A stretch of 64,000 bases of DNA. Origin: Candidatus Calditenuaceae archaeon. Lineage in GTDB: Archaea > Thermoproteota > Nitrososphaeria_A > Caldarchaeales > Calditenuaceae. The notes under the pieces were generated by a model. It did no database searches and was not told the DNA's origin. It saw only the letters and a program-made list of their open reading frames with translations. Positions 1 through 8,024 of the stretch are shown one piece after another (the stretch's first letter is position 1; each line of letters opens with the position of its first letter). The position numbers and the translations under genes are program-made. Location of the stretch: the NCBI GenBank assembly GCA_025059595.1, contig JANXDI010000029.1:282735-346734 (forward strand), written 5' to 3'.

Positions 1-555
1 GCCGCCGTGGACCAGAGAACACTCACAACTCTGCGCAGCCTCAGGAGAATCGGTCCGATGCCTGAGCGTATTGAGGGGGTGAGGAACGGTGAGGCCGTTG
101 AGGCGGCCAGGGACGCTCTCTGGGCCACCACGCTGCTCTCTTATCTCCAGGGTATGGGCATATTAGATGCGGGGGCGAGGACTTACGGGTTTAAGGTTGC
201 GGAAGCCCTCCGCGTCTGGCGGGCAGGGTGCATAATCAGGTCGAAGATTGTGGAGGAGCTTTACAGGGAGCTCTCAAACGCCCCGGGAGAGCCTCTAGCG
301 GTCTCTTTAAAGAGTAATCTATACGGGCTTGAGGAGTCGATGAGCGGCTGGCTTAGATTCATTTCACTCGCATCGACTCTAAAGATACCGACCCCCGCAG
401 TCATGAGCGCCCTCTCCTACTACCTCTCATTGAGGGCGGAGAAGCTCCCCGCAAACCTTATCCAGGCAATCAGGGATTACTTCGGGGGACACATGTTCAA
501 GCGCGTCGACAGAGAAGGATATCACCACTCCGACTGGGGAAGGCGGCTCGAGTGA
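1..555 (+). CDS. gnd: 6-phosphogluconate dehydrogenase, C-terminal part (5' end outside window)
   Basis: The reading frame is open to the first base of the window, so this is the C-terminal all-helical domain of a larger protein. The tail carries the 6PGDH landmarks WRAGCIIRS, then LPANLIQAIRDYFGGH and a closing W after H-H-S-D. These are typical of the long, decarboxylating enzyme that converts 6-phosphogluconate to ribulose 5-phosphate. The Rossmann NADP domain must lie upstream. The GTG at 7 is not the true start. The stop lies 6 bases before the LarA-like gene, so the two are probably co-transcribed. Confidence 0.9.
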   Translation, partial: AAVDQRTLTTLRSLRRIGPMPERIEGVRNGEAVEAARDALWATTLLSYLQGMGILDAGARTYGFKVAEALRVWRAGCIIRSKIVEELYRELSNAPGEPLAVSLKSNLYGLEESMSGWLRFISLASTLKIPTPAVMSALSYYLSLRAEKLPANLIQAIRDYFGGHMFKRVDREGYHHSDWGRRLE

Positions 556-561
556 CAGGTA

Positions 562-1572
562 ATGGAATACTGGGTTCCTTGGGGTGAGACCGAGGTCTTC
601 TTTGAGGCGCCACCCGAGCTCTCAGCGACGATACCCTCAGCGCAACCACTCCCTGAGGAAAATTTACTTGCCCGCCTATCCAAACTCCCACGAGCGCCCT
701 TCCTCTTCATAGATTATCTCCCACCGCCACAAGCCTATCAAGCAATACTTGAGCGGGTTGCTGAAACAGACGCCACAGTTTACGTCGCTTCTTGGAGGCT
801 GGGGCCAGAAAAGCAGGCGGAAGCCGTCGCGGCTTTAGAGCAGCTTGAGAGAAAGCCACCCATCGCACCCATCAAAGAGCTTCGACAGGAGAGAAGGCCT
901 ATTGACCAAGCCGTCCTGATATACCACGGCACGTCGCGCCTCCTCCTCCAAAAGGTAATCAATAATCCAAGCGATTACCTTTCATGGCTAATCAAGCATC
1001 ACGGTGCGCCCAGTTTAGATGCTCCGAGCACCATGGTCCACAGGGTGGAGCTTAGCTACGACTCCAGGGGCGTCATTCAAAGAGCCTTGGTTGAGGATGA
1101 GGAACAGGCTCCTCCTTCGCAACCCTTCAACTCAGTAATCGTCTCGCCGGGTGGGACTCCCTTCGACTCAACATTCTATCTCACCGCCCAGTCAATAATC
1201 ATCGCAGCGGAGGCATGTAGCGAGAAGACTAGTATTCTATCTGTCTCAGAGTGCAGGGATGGGTTCGGCCCACCAGACTTTGTCAGGAGGCTCTACGACA
1301 TAATCAAGTCCGGTGAGGAGACTGCACCCACTCCGGACGAGGGGCCGTACAGCCTCATAGCTGAAAGACTCGCTGATGTGTTGAGACGCATCAGAGTTTA
1401 TCTCGTGACAGCCCTTCCCAGAAGCCTTACTCAGATACTTCTTGGCCTTAAGTCATACGACACGATTCAGGAGGGCTTCACGCAGCTTCTGAGGCTTCAC
1501 GGAAAAAGCCAAAGGTTGCTGCTTATCAGGGAGGGGCTACACACGGACCTAACAAACTCTCAAACATGTTAG
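562..1572 (+). CDS. LarA-like (DUF2088) protein, reduced and probably lacking the nickel-pincer site
   Basis: The N-terminus (YWVPWGETEVFFEAP) and the C-terminal third resemble nickel-dependent lactate racemase LarA. The C-terminal part has the family phrase SVIVSPGGTPFDSTFYLTAQ, then SECRDGFG, then a VYLVTALP strand. The protein is 336 residues against about 420 in LarA. The middle, where LarA holds the cofactor lysine and catalytic histidines (GLHRP-like and FAGFSGGRK-like motifs), is short and shows neither motif. It probably has a different or non-catalytic role. It follows the 6PGDH gene closely and overlaps the converging protease gene by 4 bases. Confidence 0.65.
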   Translation: MEYWVPWGETEVFFEAPPELSATIPSAQPLPEENLLARLSKLPRAPFLFIDYLPPPQAYQAILERVAETDATVYVASWRLGPEKQAEAVAALEQLERKPPIAPIKELRQERRPIDQAVLIYHGTSRLLLQKVINNPSDYLSWLIKHHGAPSLDAPSTMVHRVELSYDSRGVIQRALVEDEEQAPPSQPFNSVIVSPGGTPFDSTFYLTAQSIIIAAEACSEKTSILSVSECRDGFGPPDFVRRLYDIIKSGEETAPTPDEGPYSLIAERLADVLRRIRVYLVTALPRSLTQILLGLKSYDTIQEGFTQLLRLHGKSQRLLLIREGLHTDLTNSQTC

Positions 1573-2696
1573 GAACCAATCAGCGAGCCGATGAGGCTCA
1601 ATAGAGGCCCAGGCAGAATCACGAACGTCACAACCATCATCAAAATCACTCCGACGAACGAAATCTTCCTGAACTTCGACAACGGAGAAACCATGTCGAG
1701 AGGAGCGAAGTCTATCGGCGTCATGAGGAAAAGAAGCAGCAGTAGCGAGAGGTAATAGTAACCCGTAACGAAAAGGATTCCGACAGAGATGAAGGAGAGT
1801 AGCCTGTAACGCCTGAAGCTCGTGAGGCTCCTGAATATCCGTCCCCCGTCCAGCTGCCAGACCGGCAGGAGGTTCAAACTCGTCACAACCATGCCTAGCC
1901 ACGCCGCGAAACCGACTGCGGGGAAGAGAGGGACCAAGCCATCTCCCCTCGAGAAAGCGATGTTTGCGAAGTTGAAGATGAGGGGTGAGGGCAGATAAGA
2001 GGCGGCTCCTCTCCTAACCATGTCCTCAACAACACTCCTCTCAACCCACTCAGCCTGCTGAAATGCAAATACCATGACAACTATGCTGGCAAGGAAGCCG
2101 GCTATCGGCCCACTTACCCCCAAGTCGAACAGGTCGTCCCTATTCCGAATAGGTCCACGCTGAAAGATTATTGCCCCGAAGGTGGGCAACACGCCTGGCA
2201 CGCCGGGTATGAAGTAGGGGAGACTAGCGTCAATCTGGTCCTGCTTTGCCGAGATTTTGTGTCCAAGCTCGTGTATCCCGATTATCGAAAGAACCCCCAC
2301 GGTATAGGCGACCGCCTCCCAGAACCGACCACCGAACTGCGCACCTCCGCCCAAAAGTGAGCCTAAACCGCCAGACCGAATCAAGCCATCTACGAAAACC
2401 GTAATGACTGTGACCACAAAAAGTAGCAAAGGCCAGTAACTCTTGCGCCTCTGTGGAGGATTATATGGGAAAACTTTCAGCAAAACTTCGCCCCCAACCT
2501 CTTGGGCGACGGGGACGTACCCAATCCGCACAAGCTCAGAGAAGATGGATTTGAAGCTCTCCTTAATCTCCTTGGTCATGACTCTAAACGTTAAAACACC
2601 TTCAACGTAAACGACCTCCCGGATGGGGAGGTTTGTCCTTACGATACTGCTTATCGCCTCGAGCTTGTCTCCATAGGCTTCAGGGCCAATCATCAA
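1569..2696 (-). CDS. Site-2 protease family (M50) intramembrane metalloprotease
   Basis: A 375-residue polytopic membrane protein. The zinc site HELGH is at about residues 142-146, and the second metal-ligand motif LDGG (family NPDG) is near 282-285. Several hydrophobic segments lie between about 88 and 375. A soluble N-terminal domain of about 80 residues precedes the membrane part and there is no PDZ domain, as in EGY-like members. Such enzymes cleave substrates within the membrane; the substrate here is unknown. A TATA-like CTAAAATAGG about 25-30 bases upstream suggests a leaderless start at 2696 or 2693. A second site-2 protease lies at 4014-5285. Confidence 0.85.
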   Translation of the reverse strand: MMIGPEAYGDKLEAISSIVRTNLPIREVVYVEGVLTFRVMTKEIKESFKSIFSELVRIGYVPVAQEVGGEVLLKVFPYNPPQRRKSYWPLLLFVVTVITVFVDGLIRSGGLGSLLGGGAQFGGRFWEAVAYTVGVLSIIGIHELGHKISAKQDQIDASLPYFIPGVPGVLPTFGAIIFQRGPIRNRDDLFDLGVSGPIAGFLASIVVMVFAFQQAEWVERSVVEDMVRRGAASYLPSPLIFNFANIAFSRGDGLVPLFPAVGFAAWLGMVVTSLNLLPVWQLDGGRIFRSLTSFRRYRLLSFISVGILFVTGYYYLSLLLLLFLMTPIDFAPLDMVSPLSKFRKISFVGVILMMVVTFVILPGPLLSLIGSLIGS

Positions 2697-2819
2697 GCCG
2701 CTTAGTGATAATTACCTATTTTAGGTGGGTAAAAAACCCTCTCCCATCATACAGAGATTGGAACAGCCTCTAAGCAAGCTGTAAAGATTAAGTATCATGA
2801 AGCATATCATTGTACTCGT

Positions 2820-3110
2820 ATGAACATTGGAGTGGAAGACATACTCATCAACGTGATTTTGCTCTTGGCCGGCGCGCTCATAGGGCTGGGCGTAGCTAAG
2901 GCGGTTAAAGGCCTCCTCCTAATCATCTTGGCCCTGATAATACTCTTCTTCTTCGGGTTCACCATCGCCGGACTAATCTCACCAGAGGCAGTCGCCTCGC
3001 TCTTCGGACCGATAGCGAGCTTTGTGCTTCAACTTCTTCAGCTTCTCGCGAAATACCCAGCACTAGCTGTCGGCCTCTTGATAGGCCTGCTTATTGGGGC
3101 TGTCAAGTAG
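2820..3110 (+). CDS. Small hydrophobic membrane protein of unknown function
   Basis: A 96-residue protein made almost entirely of three or four hydrophobic segments rich in Leu, Ile, Gly and Ala (about residues 9-28, 31-53, 62-78 and 80-95). There is no recognisable catalytic motif. The repeated GLLIGLLIG ending resembles small archaeal inner-membrane proteins, but I cannot assign a family. A weak AT-rich box (GATTAAGTAT) lies about 30 bases before the ATG. Its last 8 bases overlap the tail of the converging glycosyltransferase gene. Confidence 0.65.
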   Translation: MNIGVEDILINVILLLAGALIGLGVAKAVKGLLLIILALIILFFFGFTIAGLISPEAVASLFGPIASFVLQLLQLLAKYPALAVGLLIGLLIGAVK

Positions 3111-3849
3111 TGCGTCTGAAAACTCTCCGCGCGAGCTGCCTGAGACACCACCAAGCGAAGCCAAAAACCTCACTCAAAGCCAGCTTACTTTTTCCGCCTA
3201 ATCGCTCGTAAAAGTTAATCGGAGCCTCAACTATCTTTGCCCCCAACCGGTGATATGTGAGAAGCGTCTCAACCTGGAAAATGTATCCAGATTCGTACAA
3301 CGTCCTCTCGGAGTAGGCGCGCTCCAAAACTCTTCTAGAAATCGCCCTATAGCCGCTCGTGGCATCTCTCACCGGGAGACCTACCGTTATTCTCACAAGC
3401 AGATTGGCACCTCTGCTGATAATCCGCCTCTTTAAGCTCCCGCCTCTCCAGCCGCCGCCCTGAATATACCTCGACCCAACAACCACATCAGCCTCGCCTC
3501 CGATGATCGGCTTGACAAGCCTGCCCAGCTCACGAGGGTCATGGCTCCCATCCGCATCCATCTCCACCGCCACGTCAAACTCGCCAAGATTCCCGAGACA
3601 CCATCTAAAGCCATCCACATATGCGGAGCCGAGCCCTAGCTTGCCCGGCCTCCTCAAGACCGAGACAAACCCCATACGCCTCCCAAATTCTTCGACAATT
3701 TCGACGGTCCCATCCACGCTGTTATCATCCACGACAAGCACATGAATGTCGAACCCCTCATCCCGGGACACTTCGAAGAGAGACTCCAGAATTCCGCCAA
3801 TACTCTCGGCCTCGTTATAAGTCGGAATGACGACGGCGACTAGAGTCAT
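3103..3849 (-). CDS. Polyprenyl-phosphate mannosyltransferase (DPM1-like GT2)
   Basis: A GT2 glycosyltransferase. It has the opening VVIPTYNEAESIGG, the VVDDNSVDGT strand, the DXD-type EMDADGSHD metal site near residues 96-104, the VVGSRYIQGG motif and the DATSGYR motif. These match dolichol-phosphate mannose synthase, which transfers mannose or a similar sugar from a nucleotide sugar to a polyprenyl phosphate for N-glycosylation or lipid-linked glycans. There is no C-terminal membrane domain. I place the start at ATG 3849, because a TATA-like AATTTATCC at about 3868-3876 would lie on the longer start at 3867. A GAGAGG ribosome site precedes 3849. Confidence 0.85.
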   Translation of the reverse strand: MTLVAVVIPTYNEAESIGGILESLFEVSRDEGFDIHVLVVDDNSVDGTVEIVEEFGRRMGFVSVLRRPGKLGLGSAYVDGFRWCLGNLGEFDVAVEMDADGSHDPRELGRLVKPIIGGEADVVVGSRYIQGGGWRGGSLKRRIISRGANLLVRITVGLPVRDATSGYRAISRRVLERAYSERTLYESGYIFQVETLLTYHRLGAKIVEAPINFYERLGGKSKLALSEVFGFAWWCLRQLARRVFRRTT

Positions 3850-3966
3850 CCAAAGCCTCTCACACAAGGATAAATTAGAGCTTTTTCAGGCTGAGCCCCG
3901 GTGGTGAGTTGCGAAGCACTCCACTTGACAGGTGGCTGGGGAATAAGGCCGTGTCTGAGGCACCTG

Positions 3967-3975
3967 TATAAATAT
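3967..3975 (+). promoter_or_regulatory. TATA box for the PDZ site-2 protease gene
   Basis: TATAAATAT lies 39 bases before the ATG at 4014. Transcription should start near 3995, leaving a leader of about 18 bases. The leader holds GAGAGGA just before the ATG, so this is one of the minority of genes here with both a leader and a Shine-Dalgarno site. Confidence 0.6.
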
Positions 3976-4013
3976 GACCCGCGGTTTGCAGGCATAGGCA
4001 GCCGAGAGGAAAA

Positions 4014-5285
4014 ATGGCTTTGAAGAAAAGAATCGAGTTCGAGTTTAAGCCGCCTTTCATACTCGTGAAATCCCAGTCCCTCACATCCCTCTTTGACAGG
4101 CTGGCTAATTGGAGGGTTTTTAGCCTCTTCGGCTGGGCCGCTGTGGCATCGATTCCAGTTATCGCAGCGTCAGGCCTCTTCCTCCTTTTACTCTCCCTAC
4201 AAGCCCTTCTCAGCCGACCAGAGGTCCAACAGGCGCAGAGGGAGGCCGGCCCCCAGAGCTTACTCCTCATTCCAGGCCTCAACCCCTATCTTCCGATAAT
4301 CTACGGGTGGCTGGGGCTCGTAGTTGCCCTCATAGTCCACGAGGGCGCCCACGGAGTCCTAGCCCGTAAGCTAGGATATAGCGTAAAGTCGAGCGGCCTC
4401 ATACTCTTCACGGTTCTTCCGATAGGTGCTTTCGTGGAGACTGACGAGGGAGAGATGACTAAGGGGAGGGGGAGGGATGTGGTGAGGATACTGGCGGGAG
4501 GCCCGGCATCCAATATAGTCGTAGCCATCCTCTCACTAGGACTTCTCATCTTAGTGACATCCGGTCTCCAGCCTCTACCCATGATAACGGTAGAGAGAGT
4601 AATTAGTGACTCACCAGCTGAGGACGCGGGCATCCAGCCCGGCGACATCATCGCAAAAGTCAACGGCAGAGCGGTCACGAGCCTCTCAGTTCTAGCAGAG
4701 GCGATATCCTCAGCCGGATACGGCGGCTCTGTCAGCTTGGAGGTGATTCGGCGCGGCTCTGAGGTCCTGCGCATCGAGGTTGACGTCGCCGACCTTGGAG
4801 CTGGGAGGCCGATGATTGGTGTGAGGCTGGCTAATGCAGAGATGCAGGAGTGGGCCTCCAGCTACTTGGAGGTCTATAAGGCCAGAAGCCTATCGAATCC
4901 CCTCATATTCCTCTTACCACCCACCTTCCCCAACTCTTTACACCCATTCTCTGAGACACAGATATGCGCCGACTCCACAGAACAATCACCACGATGCTTC
5001 ACCATGACAGAAATCTACAAACACCAAACAATCGGAGACGCATACCCCATCGCGGCCAACATACTCTACTGGATATGGTTCGTCAACTTCAACGTAGGCA
5101 TCTTCAACGCGCTACCGATATACCCACTTGACGGAGGTCAGATATTCAGAAGGACACTCTCGACGCTACTCGGCTCAAGAATCGGCGAGCCTGGCGTCAG
5201 GGCAGCCACAATAGCCGTCAGCCTAGCCATTGTCGGAATAGTCCTCTCACTCTTCCTCATCCCCTACCTCACGCTGATAATTTGA
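4014..5285 (+). CDS. Site-2 protease (RseP-like) with PDZ domain
   Basis: A 423-residue membrane metalloprotease. HEGAH is at 109-113 and LDGG at 372-375. A PDZ domain lies between them at about 193-270 (phrases DSPAEDAGIQPGDIIAKVNG). Membrane segments lie near 40-62, 95-112, 160-182, 345-370 and 395-420. This is the RseP/MMP-like layout used in regulated intramembrane proteolysis. A loop at about 285-340 holds two cysteines (near 318 and 328) that could form a disulfide outside the cell. The gene has its own TATA box and is divergent from the glycosyltransferase. Confidence 0.87.
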   Translation: MALKKRIEFEFKPPFILVKSQSLTSLFDRLANWRVFSLFGWAAVASIPVIAASGLFLLLLSLQALLSRPEVQQAQREAGPQSLLLIPGLNPYLPIIYGWLGLVVALIVHEGAHGVLARKLGYSVKSSGLILFTVLPIGAFVETDEGEMTKGRGRDVVRILAGGPASNIVVAILSLGLLILVTSGLQPLPMITVERVISDSPAEDAGIQPGDIIAKVNGRAVTSLSVLAEAISSAGYGGSVSLEVIRRGSEVLRIEVDVADLGAGRPMIGVRLANAEMQEWASSYLEVYKARSLSNPLIFLLPPTFPNSLHPFSETQICADSTEQSPRCFTMTEIYKHQTIGDAYPIAANILYWIWFVNFNVGIFNALPIYPLDGGQIFRRTLSTLLGSRIGEPGVRAATIAVSLAIVGIVLSLFLIPYLTLII

Positions 5286-5303
5286 GCCGGTTAGACACGA
5301 ACA

Positions 5304-5312
5304 ATTAAAAAT
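5304..5312 (+). promoter_or_regulatory. TATA-like box for the 5338 gene
   Basis: ATTAAAAAT is centred about 30 bases before the GTG at 5338. That spacing is expected for a leaderless archaeal transcript. A second box, TTAAATATA at 5322-5330, is too close to the start to serve this gene. Confidence 0.45.
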
Positions 5313-5337
5313 CGCAGCCCATTAAATATAACGCAGT

Positions 5338-6111
5338 GTGCGACGGCTCGACATCCTAGTTAAGCCACCCCTCAAAAGGTCCGCAATAGAGGCGATAAAG
5401 ATAATCGATGAAGGAGGCTACGAGGCCGTTTTCCTGAACCTGCCCCGCTGCCTCCAACCCTATATCGATGGACTGACCGAGCTTGGAGACCTCGATGATT
5501 TCATGAAAACTGCGCAGGAGAGGCCCAACTTGAATGAGAGTTATCTGGCGGCGCTGTTGAGGGGGCACGAAGACTTTCTCCGACTTCTCCCCCGAGTTGC
5601 TTTAACCAAAGACATCATCTGTTACGTTCCTAACCCAACTGGGGAGGAGATTCAAACCTACCTTGAATTGCCATCTTTGATTCTCCGAGACTCTTTGACG
5701 GGCGCGGTTAGTACCAGCCGGTGGATTGAGATAGTAGAAAAGATGCGCCTGTCTTCCAACCGTAAGGCTGAGATGGAGGCAGAATTTCTGGCCAGGGAGA
5801 CGATGTGCTACGGCGCGGCTGTTTGTTTAACTGAACCCGAAGCGGCTGTCGGCCTTAAGAGGCTTCTCCAAACCCGCGTTCACACCAAGATAATCTACAC
5901 AGCCCTGCCTTACGCCTTCACCCCCCTCCAGACACTACTTAGAACCATCCGCAACCGTCCCCCCACAATCTCTGAAATAGAGCAACACGCGAAAAAACAC
6001 ATACATTTCGTCAAAAACTACATAATCCCATTCGGCCTTGAAGAGGGCCTCGAAAAATGGACAGAAACACAGCTGAGATGGCTTATGGGACCCCCGGGAC
6101 AAAAGAAATAG
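5338..6111 (+). CDS. Uncharacterised protein, 257 residues
   Basis: I do not recognise this protein. It is soluble and mixed alpha/beta, with a GYEAVFLNLPRCLQPYIDG segment near 28-46, a Cys-containing CYGAAVCLTEPEAAVGLKR stretch near 160-178, and a basic helical C-terminus. There is no signal peptide, membrane segment or clear nucleotide-binding loop. The GTG start is supported by a TATA-like box about 30 bases upstream and by the absence of a ribosome site. The gene stands alone between the protease gene and the initiator tRNA. Confidence 0.7.
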   Translation: MRRLDILVKPPLKRSAIEAIKIIDEGGYEAVFLNLPRCLQPYIDGLTELGDLDDFMKTAQERPNLNESYLAALLRGHEDFLRLLPRVALTKDIICYVPNPTGEEIQTYLELPSLILRDSLTGAVSTSRWIEIVEKMRLSSNRKAEMEAEFLARETMCYGAAVCLTEPEAAVGLKRLLQTRVHTKIIYTALPYAFTPLQTLLRTIRNRPPTISEIEQHAKKHIHFVKNYIIPFGLEEGLEKWTETQLRWLMGPPGQKK

Positions 6112-6131
6112 AATAAACACCCCCTATGAAA

Positions 6132-6141
6132 CTTAAATTTT
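6132..6141 (+). promoter_or_regulatory. TATA box of the initiator tRNA gene
   Basis: CTTAAATTTT lies about 25-33 bases upstream of the tRNA 5' end at 6165, the normal distance for archaeal tRNA promoters. Confidence 0.5.
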
Positions 6142-6164
6142 CGAAAATACATAACCATCCCGAA

Positions 6165-6238
6165 AGCGGGGTAGGGTAGCCAGGTATCCCGCCGGGCTCA
6201 TAACCCGGAGAACGGTGGTTCAAATCCACCCCCCGCTA
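6165..6238 (+). tRNA. Initiator tRNA-Met (CAT)
   Basis: A full cloverleaf can be drawn. The acceptor AGCGGGG (6165-6171) pairs with CCCCGCT (6231-6237), with discriminator A at 6238. The anticodon stem CCGGG/CCCGG (6192-6196, 6204-6208) closes the loop CTCATAA with anticodon CAT at 6199-6201. The T arm GGTGG-TTCAAAT-CCACC spans 6214-6230. The A1-T72 end pair and three stacked G-C pairs next to the anticodon loop identify the archaeal initiator rather than an elongator. No intron is present and CCA is not encoded. Confidence 0.95.
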
Positions 6239-6403
6239 AACTGTAAAAATAATAAGGCCACTGATTTGCGGTTTCTAGCTCTGCGAGAAGATTAAAAATG
6301 AAAAATTGTATGCATTATTCAGAATGATGATATCGATTGGTAAAGAGGAGGTCTGGTGTTTGCGACTTTCTTTTGGTTCGTGACGTCCCGTCTTTGAAAG
6401 CCT

Positions 6404-6706
6404 TTACTGTGACGCGGCCATCTTTTTCATGCTGTTTACGAACTCTTGCGTTGGTATTGCGCGGAGGCTTGTGATCTTTACTGTGCCTCTGCTTCCGAGG
6501 ACCACCGAGACGCGGGCCACGGTTGTGTCGTCGGGTGCCTCGACGATTGTGATGAAGTCGTATGGGCCGAGGACCGCGTATTGGTCGATTATTTTGACTC
6601 CTATCGCCTCAACCTCCTTGTTGACTTCGAGTATCCTGTTGGGGTTTTTGTGAATTGTCTCTAGGCCTTCGCAAGTTAGGGTTGAGAGGAGAATATACCT
6701 CGGCAC
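6404..6706 (-). CDS. GYD domain protein
   Basis: A 100-residue single-domain protein with the GYD-family core: an opening beta strand YILLSTLT, LGPYDFITIVEAPDD in the middle and a TSLRAIPTQEF ending. The family adopts a ferredoxin-like fold and its function is unknown. Small dimeric alpha/beta barrels of this kind often bind small ligands, but that is only analogy. The start is GTG at 6706, with a TATA box (CCTATAAATAC, minus strand, 6731-6738) about 25 bases upstream, so the message is probably leaderless. It is divergent from the Cys-rich gene at 6857. Confidence 0.8.
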   Translation of the reverse strand: MPRYILLSTLTCEGLETIHKNPNRILEVNKEVEAIGVKIIDQYAVLGPYDFITIVEAPDDTTVARVSVVLGSRGTVKITSLRAIPTQEFVNSMKKMAASQ

Positions 6707-6730
6707 GGCTAAAAGATTTGGCTTCGATTG

Positions 6731-6738
6731 TATTTATA
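6731..6738 (-). promoter_or_regulatory. TATA box of the GYD gene
   Basis: On the minus strand CCTATAAATAC lies about 25-32 bases before the GTG at 6706, fitting a leaderless transcript. Confidence 0.5.
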
Positions 6739-6815
6739 GGCTCTGTCTTTAAATATTCATAGCCCGATTCGGAGACACATGGTTCCGTATTGTGTCATTT
6801 CTGTCGTCGAGTCAA

Positions 6816-6825
6816 GTATATATAT
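6816..6825 (+). promoter_or_regulatory. TATA box of the Cys-rich protein gene
   Basis: A perfect alternating TATATATAT run lies about 33-41 bases before the GTG at 6857. Transcription should begin at about 6843-6850, so the leader is very short or absent. Confidence 0.55.
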
Positions 6826-6856
6826 CTTGGGGATGTTTAAGTATGAGGCTTAGAGG

Positions 6857-7183
6857 GTGCTAGTGTTGGGCTGGGTTCTGAGCCGTGAGCCGACCCCCAT
6901 CTGCAACCCCCTCTGCAGATTCTTCCGCTGCAGGAAGATGCTCTCACCGGGGAGATTCGCCCTCGACATTCACAGGGACCCCCCATGGTGCCACTGGGTC
7001 AACGCTCCCTGCATAGGCTATAAATGCCCCTTTGCGGGCTGTGCACAGGTAAAGCTGCTACCAGACGGGAGGTGCGGCATCTTCGTCAAGCGGAAGACAG
7101 AGGAGTCAAAGCCCGAGGAGGTTGTCCCCAAGGTCGGCTTAACCGAGAAGAGTAAGAAGAGGCTGGAGGACCTGGGTCTCTAA
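6857..7183 (+). CDS. Cysteine-rich small protein, probable metal-binding
   Basis: A 108-residue protein with nine cysteines or so, nearly all in its first 75 residues. They occur as CNPLCRFFRC, then CHWVNAPCIGYKCPFAGC, then one more Cys. The spacing suggests one or two zinc or iron-sulfur sites. The last 30 residues are charged and lysine-rich and look disordered. I do not recognise the family. The GTG at 6857 or the one at 6863 could be the start; a strong TATA box lies about 35 bases upstream. It precedes cofE on the same strand by 74 bases. Confidence 0.7.
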   Translation: MLVLGWVLSREPTPICNPLCRFFRCRKMLSPGRFALDIHRDPPWCHWVNAPCIGYKCPFAGCAQVKLLPDGRCGIFVKRKTEESKPEEVVPKVGLTEKSKKRLEDLGL

Positions 7184-7257
7184 GCTCTGCTAAACGAGAC
7201 CTCCCCAGATATTGTTTTTAGTTTGGCCCCGACTAACTAAAGGTTAGGTCAGACGGG

Positions 7258-8001
7258 ATGATTCAGATTATTCCGGTTGAGGGTCTAAAGTTGATCAAAC
7301 AGGGAGACAGGCTGGGCCTGGAGATCGTGAAGGCTTTGAGGGCCCGCGGATTCAGCCTTCTCGACGGCGACGTAGTCGTTGTGAGTCATGTGGTAGTTGC
7401 AAAGTCTGAAGGGCGTGTTTTCCGGCTCTCGATGATTAATCCCAGCCCCCAGGCAGTGGGGTTAGCGCAGCTCACCGGGAAGGACCCGGCCCATGTCGAC
7501 CTAATTCTGAGAGAGTCGAGGAGAATCGTCAGGGTGAGGGGGGAAGTCATAATCTCCGAGACGCGGCACGGCATCATTTGCGCCAACAGTGGTGTCGACC
7601 TCTCGAACGTTGGCGAAGGCTTAGCAGCGGCGTTGCCTGAAGACCCGGACGCCTCGGCGAGAAGAATTCGGTCGGAGATTGAGGAGGCGTCGGGGGTGAG
7701 GGTTGGTGTGATTGTATGTGACTCACATGGAAGGCCCTTCAGGCGCGGCGCCGTTAATGTGGCCATAGGGTGCAGCGGGCTTGAGCCTATCTGGGACCGA
7801 CGTGGGGAGCCAGACCTCTACGGCAGGATTCTTAGAAGCAAACAGATCTGTGTAGCGGATGAGCTTGCCTCGGCCGCTGAGCTTGTGATGGGGCAGGCTG
7901 CTGAGGGTGTCCCCGCCGCCGTCATACGCGGATACAAGTTCAGGCCGGGTGAGACGGGAGCCTCCCAGATAATTAGACCGAGGAGTGAAAGCCTGTTTTG
8001 A
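7258..8001 (+). CDS. cofE: Coenzyme F420-0:L-glutamate ligase
   Basis: CofE adds glutamates through gamma links to F420-0 using GTP. The 247-residue length matches the single-domain archaeal enzyme. Family phrases are visible: LLDGDVVVVSHVVVAKSEGR, NSGVDLSNV, VIVCDSHGRPFRRGAV with metal-binding Asp, and DELASAAELVMGQAAEGVP near the C-terminus. It implies that this organism makes F420. No other F420 genes are in the window. The DNA just upstream has CTAAC-TAAAG-GTTAG, a small hairpin between the likely TATA box and the ATG. The next gene starts 23 bases after its stop. Confidence 0.93.
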   Translation: MIQIIPVEGLKLIKQGDRLGLEIVKALRARGFSLLDGDVVVVSHVVVAKSEGRVFRLSMINPSPQAVGLAQLTGKDPAHVDLILRESRRIVRVRGEVIISETRHGIICANSGVDLSNVGEGLAAALPEDPDASARRIRSEIEEASGVRVGVIVCDSHGRPFRRGAVNVAIGCSGLEPIWDRRGEPDLYGRILRSKQICVADELASAAELVMGQAAEGVPAAVIRGYKFRPGETGASQIIRPRSESLF

Positions 8002-8024
8002 ATTCAATTACACGGTGAAGTGAG

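Noticed and set aside
6324..6330. Box C-like ATGATGA suggesting a C/D box guide RNA after the initiator tRNA
   Set aside because: No box D (CTGA) follows within a normal distance on the same strand, so the match is probably chance.
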